From the NCBI GenBank assembly GCA_933822405.4, contig CAKOGP040001759.1, positions 62,001-126,000 of the forward strand: DNA of 64,000 nt, read 5' to 3'. Origin of the DNA: Cylindrotheca closterium. Lineage: Eukaryota; Bacillariophyta; Bacillariophyceae; Bacillariales; Bacillariaceae. Numbering within the stretch: the stretch's first letter is position 1; each line of letters starts with the position of its first letter. Under the pieces are notes generated by a model. That model was given only the letters and a program-made list of their open reading frames with translations. It was not told the DNA's origin and searched no databases. Position numbers and translations under genes: made by a program. This document shows, one piece after another, positions 40,032-49,224 of the stretch.

Positions 40032-41852
40032 TTAATTGGCACCTTTTCCTCGATTTACCACGCGGCGACTGTATCGTCGTCCTTTTTCCGTCATGCCAGA
40101 TCCCAAAGCTTCAGTAGAAGGATCCTTCTTATCTGGCGAAAGCTTGAGCTGTAGCCGTCGGCTGTAGCGCTTTCCGGATTCGGTCCATCCAGATCCCATT
40201 CCATCAGAAGGAATATCATTCGTAGCTGCGTTGTCAGATTGCTCAGTTGGTGCTGCAAAAATCTCGCCATCGCTACCATCCTGCTCCAAAGAATCGAAGT
40301 CGTCATTAATCAATCCAGCATCAAAAGGCGACTCGTCCATGGTACTCAAGTCTTCTCCCTCTGGATCTTCGATAATGACAAGAAGGGAAGTTTTGGATTC
40401 CTTCTTCTCGTTCACGTCATCGACTTCTTCTTCCTCCTGCTTTGGATCTTCGATAATGACAAGAAGGGTTGGTTCAAAATCGATCTTCTTTTCAGACATT
40501 TTCTCATTCTGGCCCTTGCTTCTTCTGGCTCTTGCCTTGTTTGCCCACTTGGCTCTCTCGGTCTTGGTCTTCTTGTTCAAATTCGCCTTCTCGGCCACGA
40601 TCTCCTCGGCCTTCTTGACCCAAATAGCGCCAGCTTTGGCAAGATGAGTCGATCGTTCCTTGGCGATGTCATCGTTGAATCCAGCATCCAACGACGAGTC
40701 AATGTCGCTCTCGTCGCCGCCTTCTTCTGGATCTTCGATTAGGACAGGCAGCAAAGGAGTGAAGAGTTCGTTGGTTCGTTTGGCCCATGTTGCAGCGCAA
40801 GTTGGAACTGTAGATGATGAATTCATTTTGCGACACTTGGTGGGTCTGGATGAAATAAGGCAGGAAGTTGCGGTTCGCTTGAGTGACAATGGTGCTTGTT
40901 CTTCCATGCAGGGCTCGTCGTCGTTGTTGTCGTCGTCATCCAAATCCATTGGTACTGGAATATTGGAGAGCATGTCCTGAAGGACCGTTGGAAGCATTTG
41001 TCGGTGGTCCTCGAGCGCAATTGCAATGGTTTCAGAGTCGATTTTGCCATCAATAAATCCAGTATCCAAAGACGAGTCAATGTCACTCGAATCTTCTTCT
41101 GCTGGATCTTCGATAATGGTGGCAAGCACCGTAGGTTTGAAATCGATCATCAAGCGTCGGGCATTCCGTCTCTTGATCTTGCGGTCAATTTGACGAATTA
41201 GCTGCCTTCGGGACTGAAGATCTTGCTCGTCGGGAATGAAGTTTCTCCTTCGAGTCTTAGGGGCGAATTGGACTCGGCTTGAAGAGGTTGGTTTGGGTGA
41301 TCCCCAATCTTGTCTTGAAGGACGAAGAATGGACACAGGAGTATGCGGAACGAATCTCACTGTGTTCTCTATCTCTGGAATTACTTCGTCGTGAAGTTGA
41401 ATGCGCCATTGAATCAGACCCCAACATTCCCTGCGAGATTGTAGTTCTTGGTTGTTTTGGGCAAAGGTTCGACGAAAGATTTTGGCGAAACGGACACGGT
41501 TGGGTTTTCTGGTGAACACACCCAACCAACTTCGTTTTTTCTTGCGAGACCCGCCTTCTGGACGACGAAGGATGGAAACAGGAGGCTGTCGTCTCTTCCA
41601 TTGCCTGCAAAGTCTCTGATAGGTTCGGTAAGTGTCGAGTACCATGTACCGAAGTAACACGATTGCGACTGCACAAACCAAACCGGTAATGATGGTTTCT
41701 TGAACTTGTTGTTCTTGTTGTTGAGTGATGGCACTCATTCGAGGTAACTTGGGAAAGCTGATGCTTTTGAAGCTTTCTTGATTGACAAAGGTAGTGATGT
41801 AGTTGGTCATGATTGTTGTTGTTGTTGTATTAGTTGATTCAAAGAGGTTCAT
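40032..41852 (-). CDS. Membrane protein with two SILK-RVxF (PP1-docking) pairs, 606 aa
   Basis: One membrane segment (about 53-69) is followed by a basic region with two similar units. Unit 1 has SILR at 93-96 and RVRF at 119-122, then QNNQELQSRR. Unit 2 has SILR at 174-177 and RVQF at 193-196, then DEQDLQSRR. These match the [GS]IL[RK] and [RK]V-x-F docking motifs of protein phosphatase 1 regulators, in the usual order. Four acidic (L/I)IEDP repeats follow (about 247, 371, 455, 477), two of them with SDIDSSLD(T/A)GF. A nuclear-type basic stretch (about 425-445) and two GSG-(W/M)-TE-x-G-(K/R)-RYSRR repeats close the protein. I propose a PP1 regulator; no enzyme domain is visible. The start ATG coincides with the edge of a triplicated 407-bp unit. 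Confidence 0.7.
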   Translation of the reverse strand: MNLFESTNTTTTTIMTNYITTFVNQESFKSISFPKLPRMSAITQQQEQQVQETIITGLVCAVAIVLLRYMVLDTYRTYQRLCRQWKRRQPPVSILRRPEGGSRKKKRSWLGVFTRKPNRVRFAKIFRRTFAQNNQELQSRRECWGLIQWRIQLHDEVIPEIENTVRFVPHTPVSILRPSRQDWGSPKPTSSSRVQFAPKTRRRNFIPDEQDLQSRRQLIRQIDRKIKRRNARRLMIDFKPTVLATIIEDPAEEDSSDIDSSLDTGFIDGKIDSETIAIALEDHRQMLPTVLQDMLSNIPVPMDLDDDDNNDDEPCMEEQAPLSLKRTATSCLISSRPTKCRKMNSSSTVPTCAATWAKRTNELFTPLLPVLIEDPEEGGDESDIDSSLDAGFNDDIAKERSTHLAKAGAIWVKKAEEIVAEKANLNKKTKTERAKWANKARARRSKGQNEKMSEKKIDFEPTLLVIIEDPKQEEEEVDDVNEKKESKTSLLVIIEDPEGEDLSTMDESPFDAGLINDDFDSLEQDGSDGEIFAAPTEQSDNAATNDIPSDGMGSGWTESGKRYSRRLQLKLSPDKKDPSTEALGSGMTEKGRRYSRRVVNRGKGAN

Positions 41853-43066
41853 AATGGAAATTGTGAGGTGTTGCGTTGAGGTGTGGAGTGAAAACCGCTA
41901 CGGGTGGGAGATCGCCAATTTGCCGTGTTTTTAACACGATTGACTCCTTCGAATCCTCGTTTGGTGGTCTCGGTGGATGATGCGGTGTTTTGTAGGATGG
42001 ATTGTTTTCATGTCATAATAGATTCAGGACGCTGATTGTAGAGTGTTGGAAGGTTAGACCATTGTCGATCAAATTTATGCCAGTGGATAAGAAGGGTCGT
42101 TGATGGGTCGGTCGGATCGTTGTCAGACGTACGAGTATTTTCGAATTTGTATCTACGATACAGCAGTCGGACGTGTGCACATGGTATGGTGTGCGCGCTC
42201 GAGAATTCAAAATCTGCATATTTCCACGCAGCGTTTGTACACGTACGCGTACCGTTCATAATGGAAATTGTGAGGTGTTGCGTTGAGGTGTGGAGTGAAA
42301 ACCGCTACGGGTGGGAGATCGCCAATTTGCCGTGTTTTTAACACGATTGACTCCTTCGAATCCTCGTTTGGTGGTCTCGGTGGATGATGCGGTGTTTTGT
42401 AGGATGGATTGTTTTCATGTCATAATAGATTCAGGACGCTGATTGTAGAGTGTTGGAAGGTTAGACCATTGTCGATCAAATTTATGCCAGTGGATAAGAA
42501 GGGTCGTTGATGGGTCGGTCGGATCGTTGTCAGACGTACGAGTATTTTCGAATTTGTATCTACGATACAGCAGTCGGACGTGTGCACATGGTATGGTGTG
42601 CGCGCTCGAGAATTCAAAATCTGCATATTTCCACGCAGCGTTTGTACACGTACGCGTACCGTTCATAATGGAAATTGTGAGGTGTTGCGTTGAGGTGTGG
42701 AGTGAAAACCGCTACGGGTGGGAGATCGCCAATTTGCCGTGTTTTTAACACGATTGACTCCTTCGAATCCTCGTTTGGTGGTCTCGGTGGATGATGCGGT
42801 GTTTTGTAGGATGGATTGTTTTCATGTCATAATAGATTCAGGACGCTGATTGTAGAGTGTTGGAAGGTTAGACCATTGTCGATCAAATTTATGCCAGTGG
42901 ATAAGAAGGGTCGTTGATGGGTCGGTCGGATCGTTGTCAGACGTACGAGTATTTTCGAATTTGTATCTACGATACAGCAGTCGGACGTGTGCACATGGTA
43001 TGGTGTGCGCGCTCGAGAATTCAAAATCTGCATATTTCCACGCAGCGTTTGTACACGTACGCGTAC
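41847..43066. repeat. Three tandem 407-bp units in front of the PP1-motif gene
   Basis: Units start at 41847, 42254 and 42661; I see no difference between them. Each begins GTTCATAATGGAAATTG, which on the minus strand includes the ATG and first bases of the downstream gene. Each ends in a GTACACGTACGCGTAC palindromic run. The gene's upstream region is therefore present three times. Open frames on both strands inside the units simply repeat and show no domain. Confidence 0.95.
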
Positions 43067-43669
43067 TGTGTACCGGCCAAGCTTGGGAAATCTTGCTTCC
43101 AGCCGACGATTGATTTTATCATACTGTATTACTGTAGTGTACGGTATTCAGTATGATGATTGAATTATTGATCCACCTCGATCTTTCGCCATCACACGAT
43201 CGAATGAGTGACATGTTTCGACAACGATCAACACGACAATCATCATTTCCTACTCTACAAGGATCCTTGGAGGATCCTTGTCAGCTCATAAATCAAACAC
43301 AGCTACTATGTCACAGCCCTCTTTCATCAATATCCTCTTGATCATCTTGCTTTTGGGACACTCCAGTATCAAGGCCATCTAAATGCTTCCAAGAATTTGG
43401 CTCTTATAGTGCCTTTACGGCACGTTATATTTCCCCCACTTTGCAGCCCCACCCCGTGTGTAGTGTACATTACGCGTACATTTTTTTGGATTGTGTTAAA
43501 AGTGTCTTGATGTTTTTTATCGTGCGAATTGCGAACACCTCAGCCAAAACTTGGACGCGAACCCCACGATGAAGTACAGTATTTACACATAGGGCAAACA
43601 AGACCAATCATGTAATTTCCAACACATTTGGTTCTCCTCATAAAATCCAACAAAACCAGAACCCAGACG
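43067..43669. other. Intergenic
   Basis: No gene is seen. It contains GGATCCTTGGAGGATCCTTG (about 43261) and a second ACGCGTAC run near 43463 like that ending the 407-bp unit. Confidence 0.45.
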
Positions 43670-44565
43670 ATGACACGATTTCCTTCAATACGACGAAATA
43701 GCGGAGGCCTCTTTTCGCAGACGGATACGAGAGAACTGGAGCTCTCCGTGTTCGACAAGCCTAGCCCAATGGACGAAGACGACTGCTTGTACCAGCTTCA
43801 TGACTTTTGTCACGACAATCACATTCATGTTTCGTGGGACATGCAGTTTCGTTTCGCGTGCTTCTATGACTTTGATTATGAGAAAACCAAGGATAGCATC
43901 GTGAAGAAGCATCGCTGTCGATACTTGTACCTCCGAATGGAAGCTGCACTCGTCGACCAGTTCATGACCCAGGCCTTGTTTCCTTTGCCCGGACTCAAGA
44001 CAAAGCACACCAATTCAGAAGTGGTAAGCTCTCCATGGTCCATATATAAGAATGAAATCAATACGACATACGACTAACTGCACTGATGGTACAGATATAT
44101 TTTTGCCCAGCAAAATACCAACCCAGCCAAAAAGGCGGTGATCTCTTGGTGGACAATTTGTGCTACATCCTGAACCAAGGTTGCCGTACGGAACGAGGAT
44201 GCCGGAATGGTATGGCATTCTTGGCCAACATGCATGGCTTTTCCGCCCGAAATATACACCATGGTACCATCGTGAAAATGGTCCAGATGCTGCAGGGAGA
44301 TATGGTCCCCACGAAGATTGAGTTTGTCATCATTGTAGATCCACCAGCCATCTTTACCCGAGCATGGAAAGCAGCCAAAAAGGCTATCAACGGCACACTA
44401 TTTAAAAAAGTTTACTTCATCCGCCAAGAAAGACTCGGCGAGTTTCTCATGGATGGATACAAGGAATTTTTGCCCGACGAGTTCTCCTCTGGCTGGCGGG
44501 ATGTCAACGAGATTGTTGAGGACTACGTGGACCTGATGCGATACCAAGATGAGCACAATCGTTGA
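43670..44565 (+). CDS. CRAL-TRIO (Sec14-like) lipid-binding protein, two exons, 274 aa
   Basis: Exon 1 is 43670-44023 and exon 2 is 44095-44565. The 71-bp intron has GTAAGC...ACAG ends, a CTAAC branch-like block 24 bp before the acceptor, and phase 0. The N-terminal helical part (FDYEKTKDSIVKKHRCRYLYLRM) precedes the CRAL-TRIO fold in exon 2. That fold has CRNGMAFLANMHGFSARNI, GTIVKMVQMLQGDMVPTKIEFVIIVDPPAIFTRAWKAAKKAI and FKKVYFIRQERLGEFL, then the DEFSSGW end. Such proteins carry phosphoinositides, tocopherols or related lipids between membranes. The exact ligand is unknown. Upstream in-frame sequence (from 43628) has no ATG. Confidence 0.8.
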
Positions 44566-44964
44566 CTGAGTTTACAAGAAGAATGAATAGAAGCATATAA
44601 TATAAGATGTAGAAACAGTAATTATGCATCACGGGGACGAAATATCCCCTCAATGTTGCTAGCCCGGAACTCAAGGATAACCACTAATCACTTTCAACTC
44701 GCTGGAACGGCCGGGAAATAGAAATTTAGCACGCAATTCTTTGGAGTAAATGTTGATTTTCCCGGCCGTCCCCTGGAGACTGTCGTTGAAATTATGGGGC
44801 ATTTTCTATTTGGGGGTGGCTGGAAGGAAAGGCAAAAATCGTTTCGTGCACCCTGAAAAATACAGTACGCGCGGTATATATACTCCGTATACTGTAAATC
44901 GAGTGGTGTTTGACAATCTGACCGCAAACTCCTCTCTCCTCTCGTTTTATTAATGCCAAAGTCG
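44566..44964. other. Intergenic
   Basis: It contains the second 68-bp near-palindrome (44704-44771) and AT-rich sequence. No gene is seen. Confidence 0.5.
44704..44771. repeat. 68-bp near-palindromic element, copy 2
   Basis: Left end GGAACGGCCGGGAAA and right end TTTCCCGGCCGTCC are inverted repeats. It is the same length as copy 1 at 1777-1844. It lies between the CRAL-TRIO gene and the first CCCH/RRM gene. Confidence 0.7.
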
Positions 44965-46833
44965 ATGGAGCTGGAAAGCAAAGCACTGTCTATTCCAAGA
45001 GGTAAGACCGGACCGAGGCGGAGAAGGCAGAGAGACGAGAGACGAAGAGAGCCTGATGATATGTCATCAGTTTCGACTTCATCGTCTGCCAATAATGGTC
45101 GACAAAAGCGGCGGTCACGCTCATCTGCTGCTGTGGTGACTCCACAACGGAAAAGGAGACGACGGAACGAGGATGAAGGTACACTTGTAGTTTACAATCT
45201 TCATCCAGAATTCAACAATGCACACTTTGTTGCTCATATTGAAAGAAGGATTTCAGAAATGCGAGATGTTGAAGTTGAGGTTGCCAGTTGCAGGGCGTTG
45301 CCTGCCGTTGATGGCAAGGTGACTGCCCTTGTTACATTTCAAGACAGCGAGGAAGCTCTTCTAGCGCTTTGCTTGAGTGGCATCAAGTACAAGGGCAGGA
45401 CACTTTATGCAAGGATTTATGACCCGGATAAGAAAAGGAACGAAACGATGGGGTTGCTGAAGAAAAAGCAAGAGCTATGCATGGCCTTCTTTGTTGGAGC
45501 TTGCCCACGTGGACGGTCCTGTATACACGCGCATGGAGTCCTGGATTTGAAGTACTATAACGACACTGTCCTGGATGAGAGTCGCTGTGTCTACATCAAC
45601 GAAGTCCCGAAGGATATTGGTGTTACAACCCTGCATAAGATTATCCTCGATCAATTTAAGCACGAGCCATTCTTGACACACTTTAAGTATCGCAGAAACT
45701 CAGGGGATGCTATGATTGAGTTTGCAAACCCCGTTGTGGCATCAACGGCCTTTACAGTTCTTGATGGATATCAATTCCATTCGTCAACATTGGCTGTTCA
45801 CCCTTGGAAACCTGAATACCACACTGTTTTTGCAGCGTATTTCAGCAACGACGACACAGAAGATGAGGATATTAAAAACGAAGAGAAATCGCGCAGAAGT
45901 GATGCTTCTTCGCGCTTTCAAAGGAGTAATGGCGATGGAAACTCTGCTACAAAATCTCCAAGAAGAGATCGGAAGACTGACCCGGGGAAGGCTGTGAAAT
46001 GTGATGCTGCACCAAATGGCATTAGTGTAGTCCCCCAAAGCAAAGCGAATCCAAAGCTGACGCAAGAGGAGAAACAAAAGCAAGATCAAATCATTTTCGA
46101 TCTCAAGGCAACTATGATTAGCTTACGGGAGGAACTTCTTCAGGCAAAGACAGATGCAGTCACTGCCAAAGAAAAGGCCAATGACATGACATGGAAAAAC
46201 AAGGAACTTACCCAAGATCACACGTACAATCTACAAAAGATCGAGACGCTGGAAAAAGACAACACTGACTTGAACAAGCTGTTGGATGAAGTCAAAGAGG
46301 ACGTGAGGTATTACCGCGAAAAATTGGAAAGCAAACGATCGGATACCCAAGACCATAGAAGAATGGAAGAAACTATTGATCGATTACGGCGAGAAAATGA
46401 TGCCTTTCGCCGGCAAAGTTTGGAATCCAAACATGAGCAAGAGCAACCAAGGAGACGGATACAAGAATTGGAGCGTCGACTGGGAGCAGCAACTGATCGC
46501 AATGATGTGTACTTGAAGGATCTGAAGAATTTGCGGGAGAAAGTGCAGCAATTGGAGACCACCAATCGTCGATTAGAGCAACAAGACAGCATTGCAGATT
46601 CATTGGAGCTGAAACTGGAAGAAGCCGTGTCTAGGAACAAGAAATTGGCAGAAGATTTGACCAAAGCAAACGAGAAGGTTGACCGCCTGGAGTACGAAAA
46701 CCATCATCTACGGAACGAACAGGCAGCGATGCAAGAAGAGTTGAAGAAAGTGAGAGCCAGTAGTCAAGCTACCGGTAGGGGAACCGGCTCAGCACACGCC
46801 AGAAGCAAGATGAAGCAAGAACCGACAAATTGA
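44953..46833 (+). CDS. RRM-like/CCCH/coiled-coil protein, 626 aa
   Basis: The N-terminus has a basic nuclear-type region (KTGPRRRRQRDERRR; KRRSRSS; QRKRRRR). RRM-like domain 1 (about 76-156) reads TLVVYNLHPEF...TALVTFQDSEEALLALCLSGIKYKGRTLYARI. A CCCH finger follows with Cys176, Cys184, Cys190 and His194 (C-x7-C-x5-C-x3-H). RRM-like domain 2 (about 211-290) ends VHPWKPEYH. The rest is coiled coil (about 355-600). Unlike its neighbours it ends GSAHARSKMKQEPTN and lacks the shared EEM.QMK tail. An internal ATG at 44965 (MELESKALSIPRG) aligns better with the starts of the paralogues at 47286 and 49225. RNA binding in the nucleus is inferred. Confidence 0.75.
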   Translation: MPKSMELESKALSIPRGKTGPRRRRQRDERRREPDDMSSVSTSSSANNGRQKRRSRSSAAVVTPQRKRRRRNEDEGTLVVYNLHPEFNNAHFVAHIERRISEMRDVEVEVASCRALPAVDGKVTALVTFQDSEEALLALCLSGIKYKGRTLYARIYDPDKKRNETMGLLKKKQELCMAFFVGACPRGRSCIHAHGVLDLKYYNDTVLDESRCVYINEVPKDIGVTTLHKIILDQFKHEPFLTHFKYRRNSGDAMIEFANPVVASTAFTVLDGYQFHSSTLAVHPWKPEYHTVFAAYFSNDDTEDEDIKNEEKSRRSDASSRFQRSNGDGNSATKSPRRDRKTDPGKAVKCDAAPNGISVVPQSKANPKLTQEEKQKQDQIIFDLKATMISLREELLQAKTDAVTAKEKANDMTWKNKELTQDHTYNLQKIETLEKDNTDLNKLLDEVKEDVRYYREKLESKRSDTQDHRRMEETIDRLRRENDAFRRQSLESKHEQEQPRRRIQELERRLGAATDRNDVYLKDLKNLREKVQQLETTNRRLEQQDSIADSLELKLEEAVSRNKKLAEDLTKANEKVDRLEYENHHLRNEQAAMQEELKKVRASSQATGRGTGSAHARSKMKQEPTN

Positions 46834-47285
46834 TAGATTGACGGATTCATTCATTCATTGGATTGAAAAGGTGACCAAGCACATACTTTATTCATACGAT
46901 AATCCTATCACCCAAAATTTAAAAAGTAGACTCAACAAAGACCAACGAAGTCAATCGGGGGGTGCTGGAACAAGTGTCTGCATCCTTTTCATTTTGCATA
47001 CCACTTTGAATACTTCACCTCATATTGTGAATTCCTCCGTCTGCAAGTCATCGGTTCATAAGGAGTTTCATATTCCCCGTCTGCAAGTCATCGGTTCTCA
47101 GATTCAAATTTTTTGGTGGTTATTATTTGGCAGATATATTTGCGATCATTCATATTGTATTCTACTGGTAAATATAATACGAATGCCCGGTTATTTCGTA
47201 ATACCTACAGTATAGTGTTATAACAATATAATATAAGAAAGCAGCATACGGTGAGGTATACATTCATACCAAACATTCCAAGAAG
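46834..47285. other. Intergenic with short direct repeat
   Basis: The phrase CCGTCTGCAAGTCATCGGTT occurs twice (about 47037 and 47080). The remainder is AT-rich. No gene is seen. Confidence 0.5.
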
Positions 47286-48995
47286 ATGGAGCCGGAAAAT
47301 AGAGCGTTATCGTCGCCAAGACGCGGTCTACATGAAGCAAAGTTAACAATGCCGGGACTGAAGTCTCCGATCAACGATGTCCACCGACGATTTCAACCAA
47401 AGAGAACTCGCAGCATGGAAACGCAAAGCACAGAACTATCTCCTGCATCCCCTTGTGCAGCAAGATCTATCGCGAAGCAGATTTCATTGGGTCTTAACGA
47501 TGACGAACAACGAGAAACGAGCTCGTCTCAAGAAGCTCTCCCACTCATATCTCTTCAAGGGAAACGTCAGCATCATCATGTAACCGGAGATTTTGAAAGT
47601 ACAGCACGGAAGAAGACAAAAGCCGACATGGATTCATCAAACGCCGTTGCGTTATCCAACCTACCACTCGACACTGATAGCCAAGAAATCTCCGGATTTG
47701 TGACAAGAACACTTGAAAAAATGCACAAAGAGAAAGTGTCAATTTTGAAATGTTTAATCCGCCGTAGGTGCAACAAAAAGGGTGACACGCTCCAAGCGTT
47801 TGTCCAATTCGCTACCGAACAACAATTAGATCTTGCCCTGAGTCTCAACGGCATAGAATATTCCCGTCGACCAATCTACGCACATATCCCCAATTCCAAA
47901 GCCGCCGCGTCGATTTTCAAGACGAAGCAGGTACTCTGTGTGGGCTTTCTTTGTGGAACCTGCACGCGGACTGATTGCCTGAATGCGCACGGTGTCGAAG
48001 ATTTGATGCTGTATGATGATACAGTACTCAACAAAAGTCGGACCCTTTACATCAAAAACTTACCACCTGGATTCCCCCACGTATTCAATACGATAAAGAA
48101 GAGACTTACAGCGCACTTCCCATCTGTTTTCTTCACCGCGTTCCAGCATCGCAAAAATCATGGAGATGCCATGGTTGAGGTTGCTAATGTTCAACATGCC
48201 GTCAAGGCGCGTGAAATTTTGAATGGGATCGAAATAGCCTTCCATCGGATAGAAGTCAAGCCGTGGAATCCAGAGTACCAAGCTTTATTTCTTTACAACA
48301 GAGTGGAGAAAAGTTCTGTTCGAGCAACAGATAGACGCCGGGCTGTAACCACTCCGTCACCGAAGAAGGATCGGTATTCTTCCCCCAACAGCAACTTGGA
48401 CATGGACTATTCTCGAGATATTCGGCGAATGCAAGATAAGATTGATGACCTTCGGCATGAAAACGACGATCTTCGACGAGACTATGATGATCTTCGATGG
48501 AAGTACGAAGAACTTCGACAGAAGTACTATGATTCGAAATCTCCCAACCATGACTATCGTCGTGGCGGGAGAGATAATCACTATGAGAGAGACGACAGCA
48601 GACCTACTCACAGACAATCTAAGGACAAGACCTTCGATCTACAATGGCAGCTGGATCGAATAAAATACGAGAAGGAAGTCTTAGAAAAGGAGTCAGGGAT
48701 GCTGAAGCAAAGGCTTGAAAGACTGGAGCACCTCGAAGATTTACAGAAGATGGTTCCAAAAGTGGAAAACATATCTAATGATCTCCAAACTCGACTGGAC
48801 CAGGCTTTGTTGCAAAATGAGGAACTGACCAGTACACTGGAAAGAACGCAGCGGCAAGTCCAGGACTTGCAATCGGAAAAGTCTTCATTCGATATGACAC
48901 TATCTAATCTTCAGATGGAAAACGAATCCTTGCAAGAGGAAATGGACCAAATGAAAATGAATCATGCAATGGAACTGGGATTGGCTCAGGCATAA
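47286..48995 (+). CDS. RRM-like/CCCH/coiled-coil protein, 569 aa
   Basis: Starts MEPENRALSSPRRG. A disordered basic region (to about 115) precedes RRM-like 1 (about 118-200, AVALSNLPLDTDSQEI...LDLALSLNGIEYSRRPIYAHI). The CCCH finger has Cys218, Cys226, Cys231 and His235 (C-x7-C-x4-C-x3-H, one residue shorter than usual). RRM-like 2 (about 252-328) ends VKPWNPEYQ. Then comes a coiled coil containing repeated DDLR.(E/D)(N/Y)DDLR units (about 385-420) and an Arg/Asp/Tyr-rich stretch. The tail is LQMENESLQEEMDQMKMNHAMELGLAQA. Very close to the next gene; the last 200 residues are almost identical. Confidence 0.75.
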   Translation: MEPENRALSSPRRGLHEAKLTMPGLKSPINDVHRRFQPKRTRSMETQSTELSPASPCAARSIAKQISLGLNDDEQRETSSSQEALPLISLQGKRQHHHVTGDFESTARKKTKADMDSSNAVALSNLPLDTDSQEISGFVTRTLEKMHKEKVSILKCLIRRRCNKKGDTLQAFVQFATEQQLDLALSLNGIEYSRRPIYAHIPNSKAAASIFKTKQVLCVGFLCGTCTRTDCLNAHGVEDLMLYDDTVLNKSRTLYIKNLPPGFPHVFNTIKKRLTAHFPSVFFTAFQHRKNHGDAMVEVANVQHAVKAREILNGIEIAFHRIEVKPWNPEYQALFLYNRVEKSSVRATDRRRAVTTPSPKKDRYSSPNSNLDMDYSRDIRRMQDKIDDLRHENDDLRRDYDDLRWKYEELRQKYYDSKSPNHDYRRGGRDNHYERDDSRPTHRQSKDKTFDLQWQLDRIKYEKEVLEKESGMLKQRLERLEHLEDLQKMVPKVENISNDLQTRLDQALLQNEELTSTLERTQRQVQDLQSEKSSFDMTLSNLQMENESLQEEMDQMKMNHAMELGLAQA

Positions 48996-49224
48996 AAGGA
49001 TAAGGTCTAGTTGCCTTGTACTTCCGGTACATAGCATGTTATTCTTTGCATCTCCACAAAATTTGTTGGAATAGTCGCCACGGAACATATAATCGCTTTC
49101 ATAGTCCTGTAGACGCGATCTGTTCGACTAGATGTTGATCGAAACTGGTTCGTGTGCGATGACACGCCAAAAAACGGATATGAGAAGCGCAGCGGTACCC
49201 AGTCAGATCTCAGATTCCAACAAC

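Noticed and set aside
41847..43066. CRISPR-like array or coding repeat
   Set aside because: Only three 407-bp units with no spacers, in a eukaryotic gene's upstream region. It is a tandem segmental duplication.
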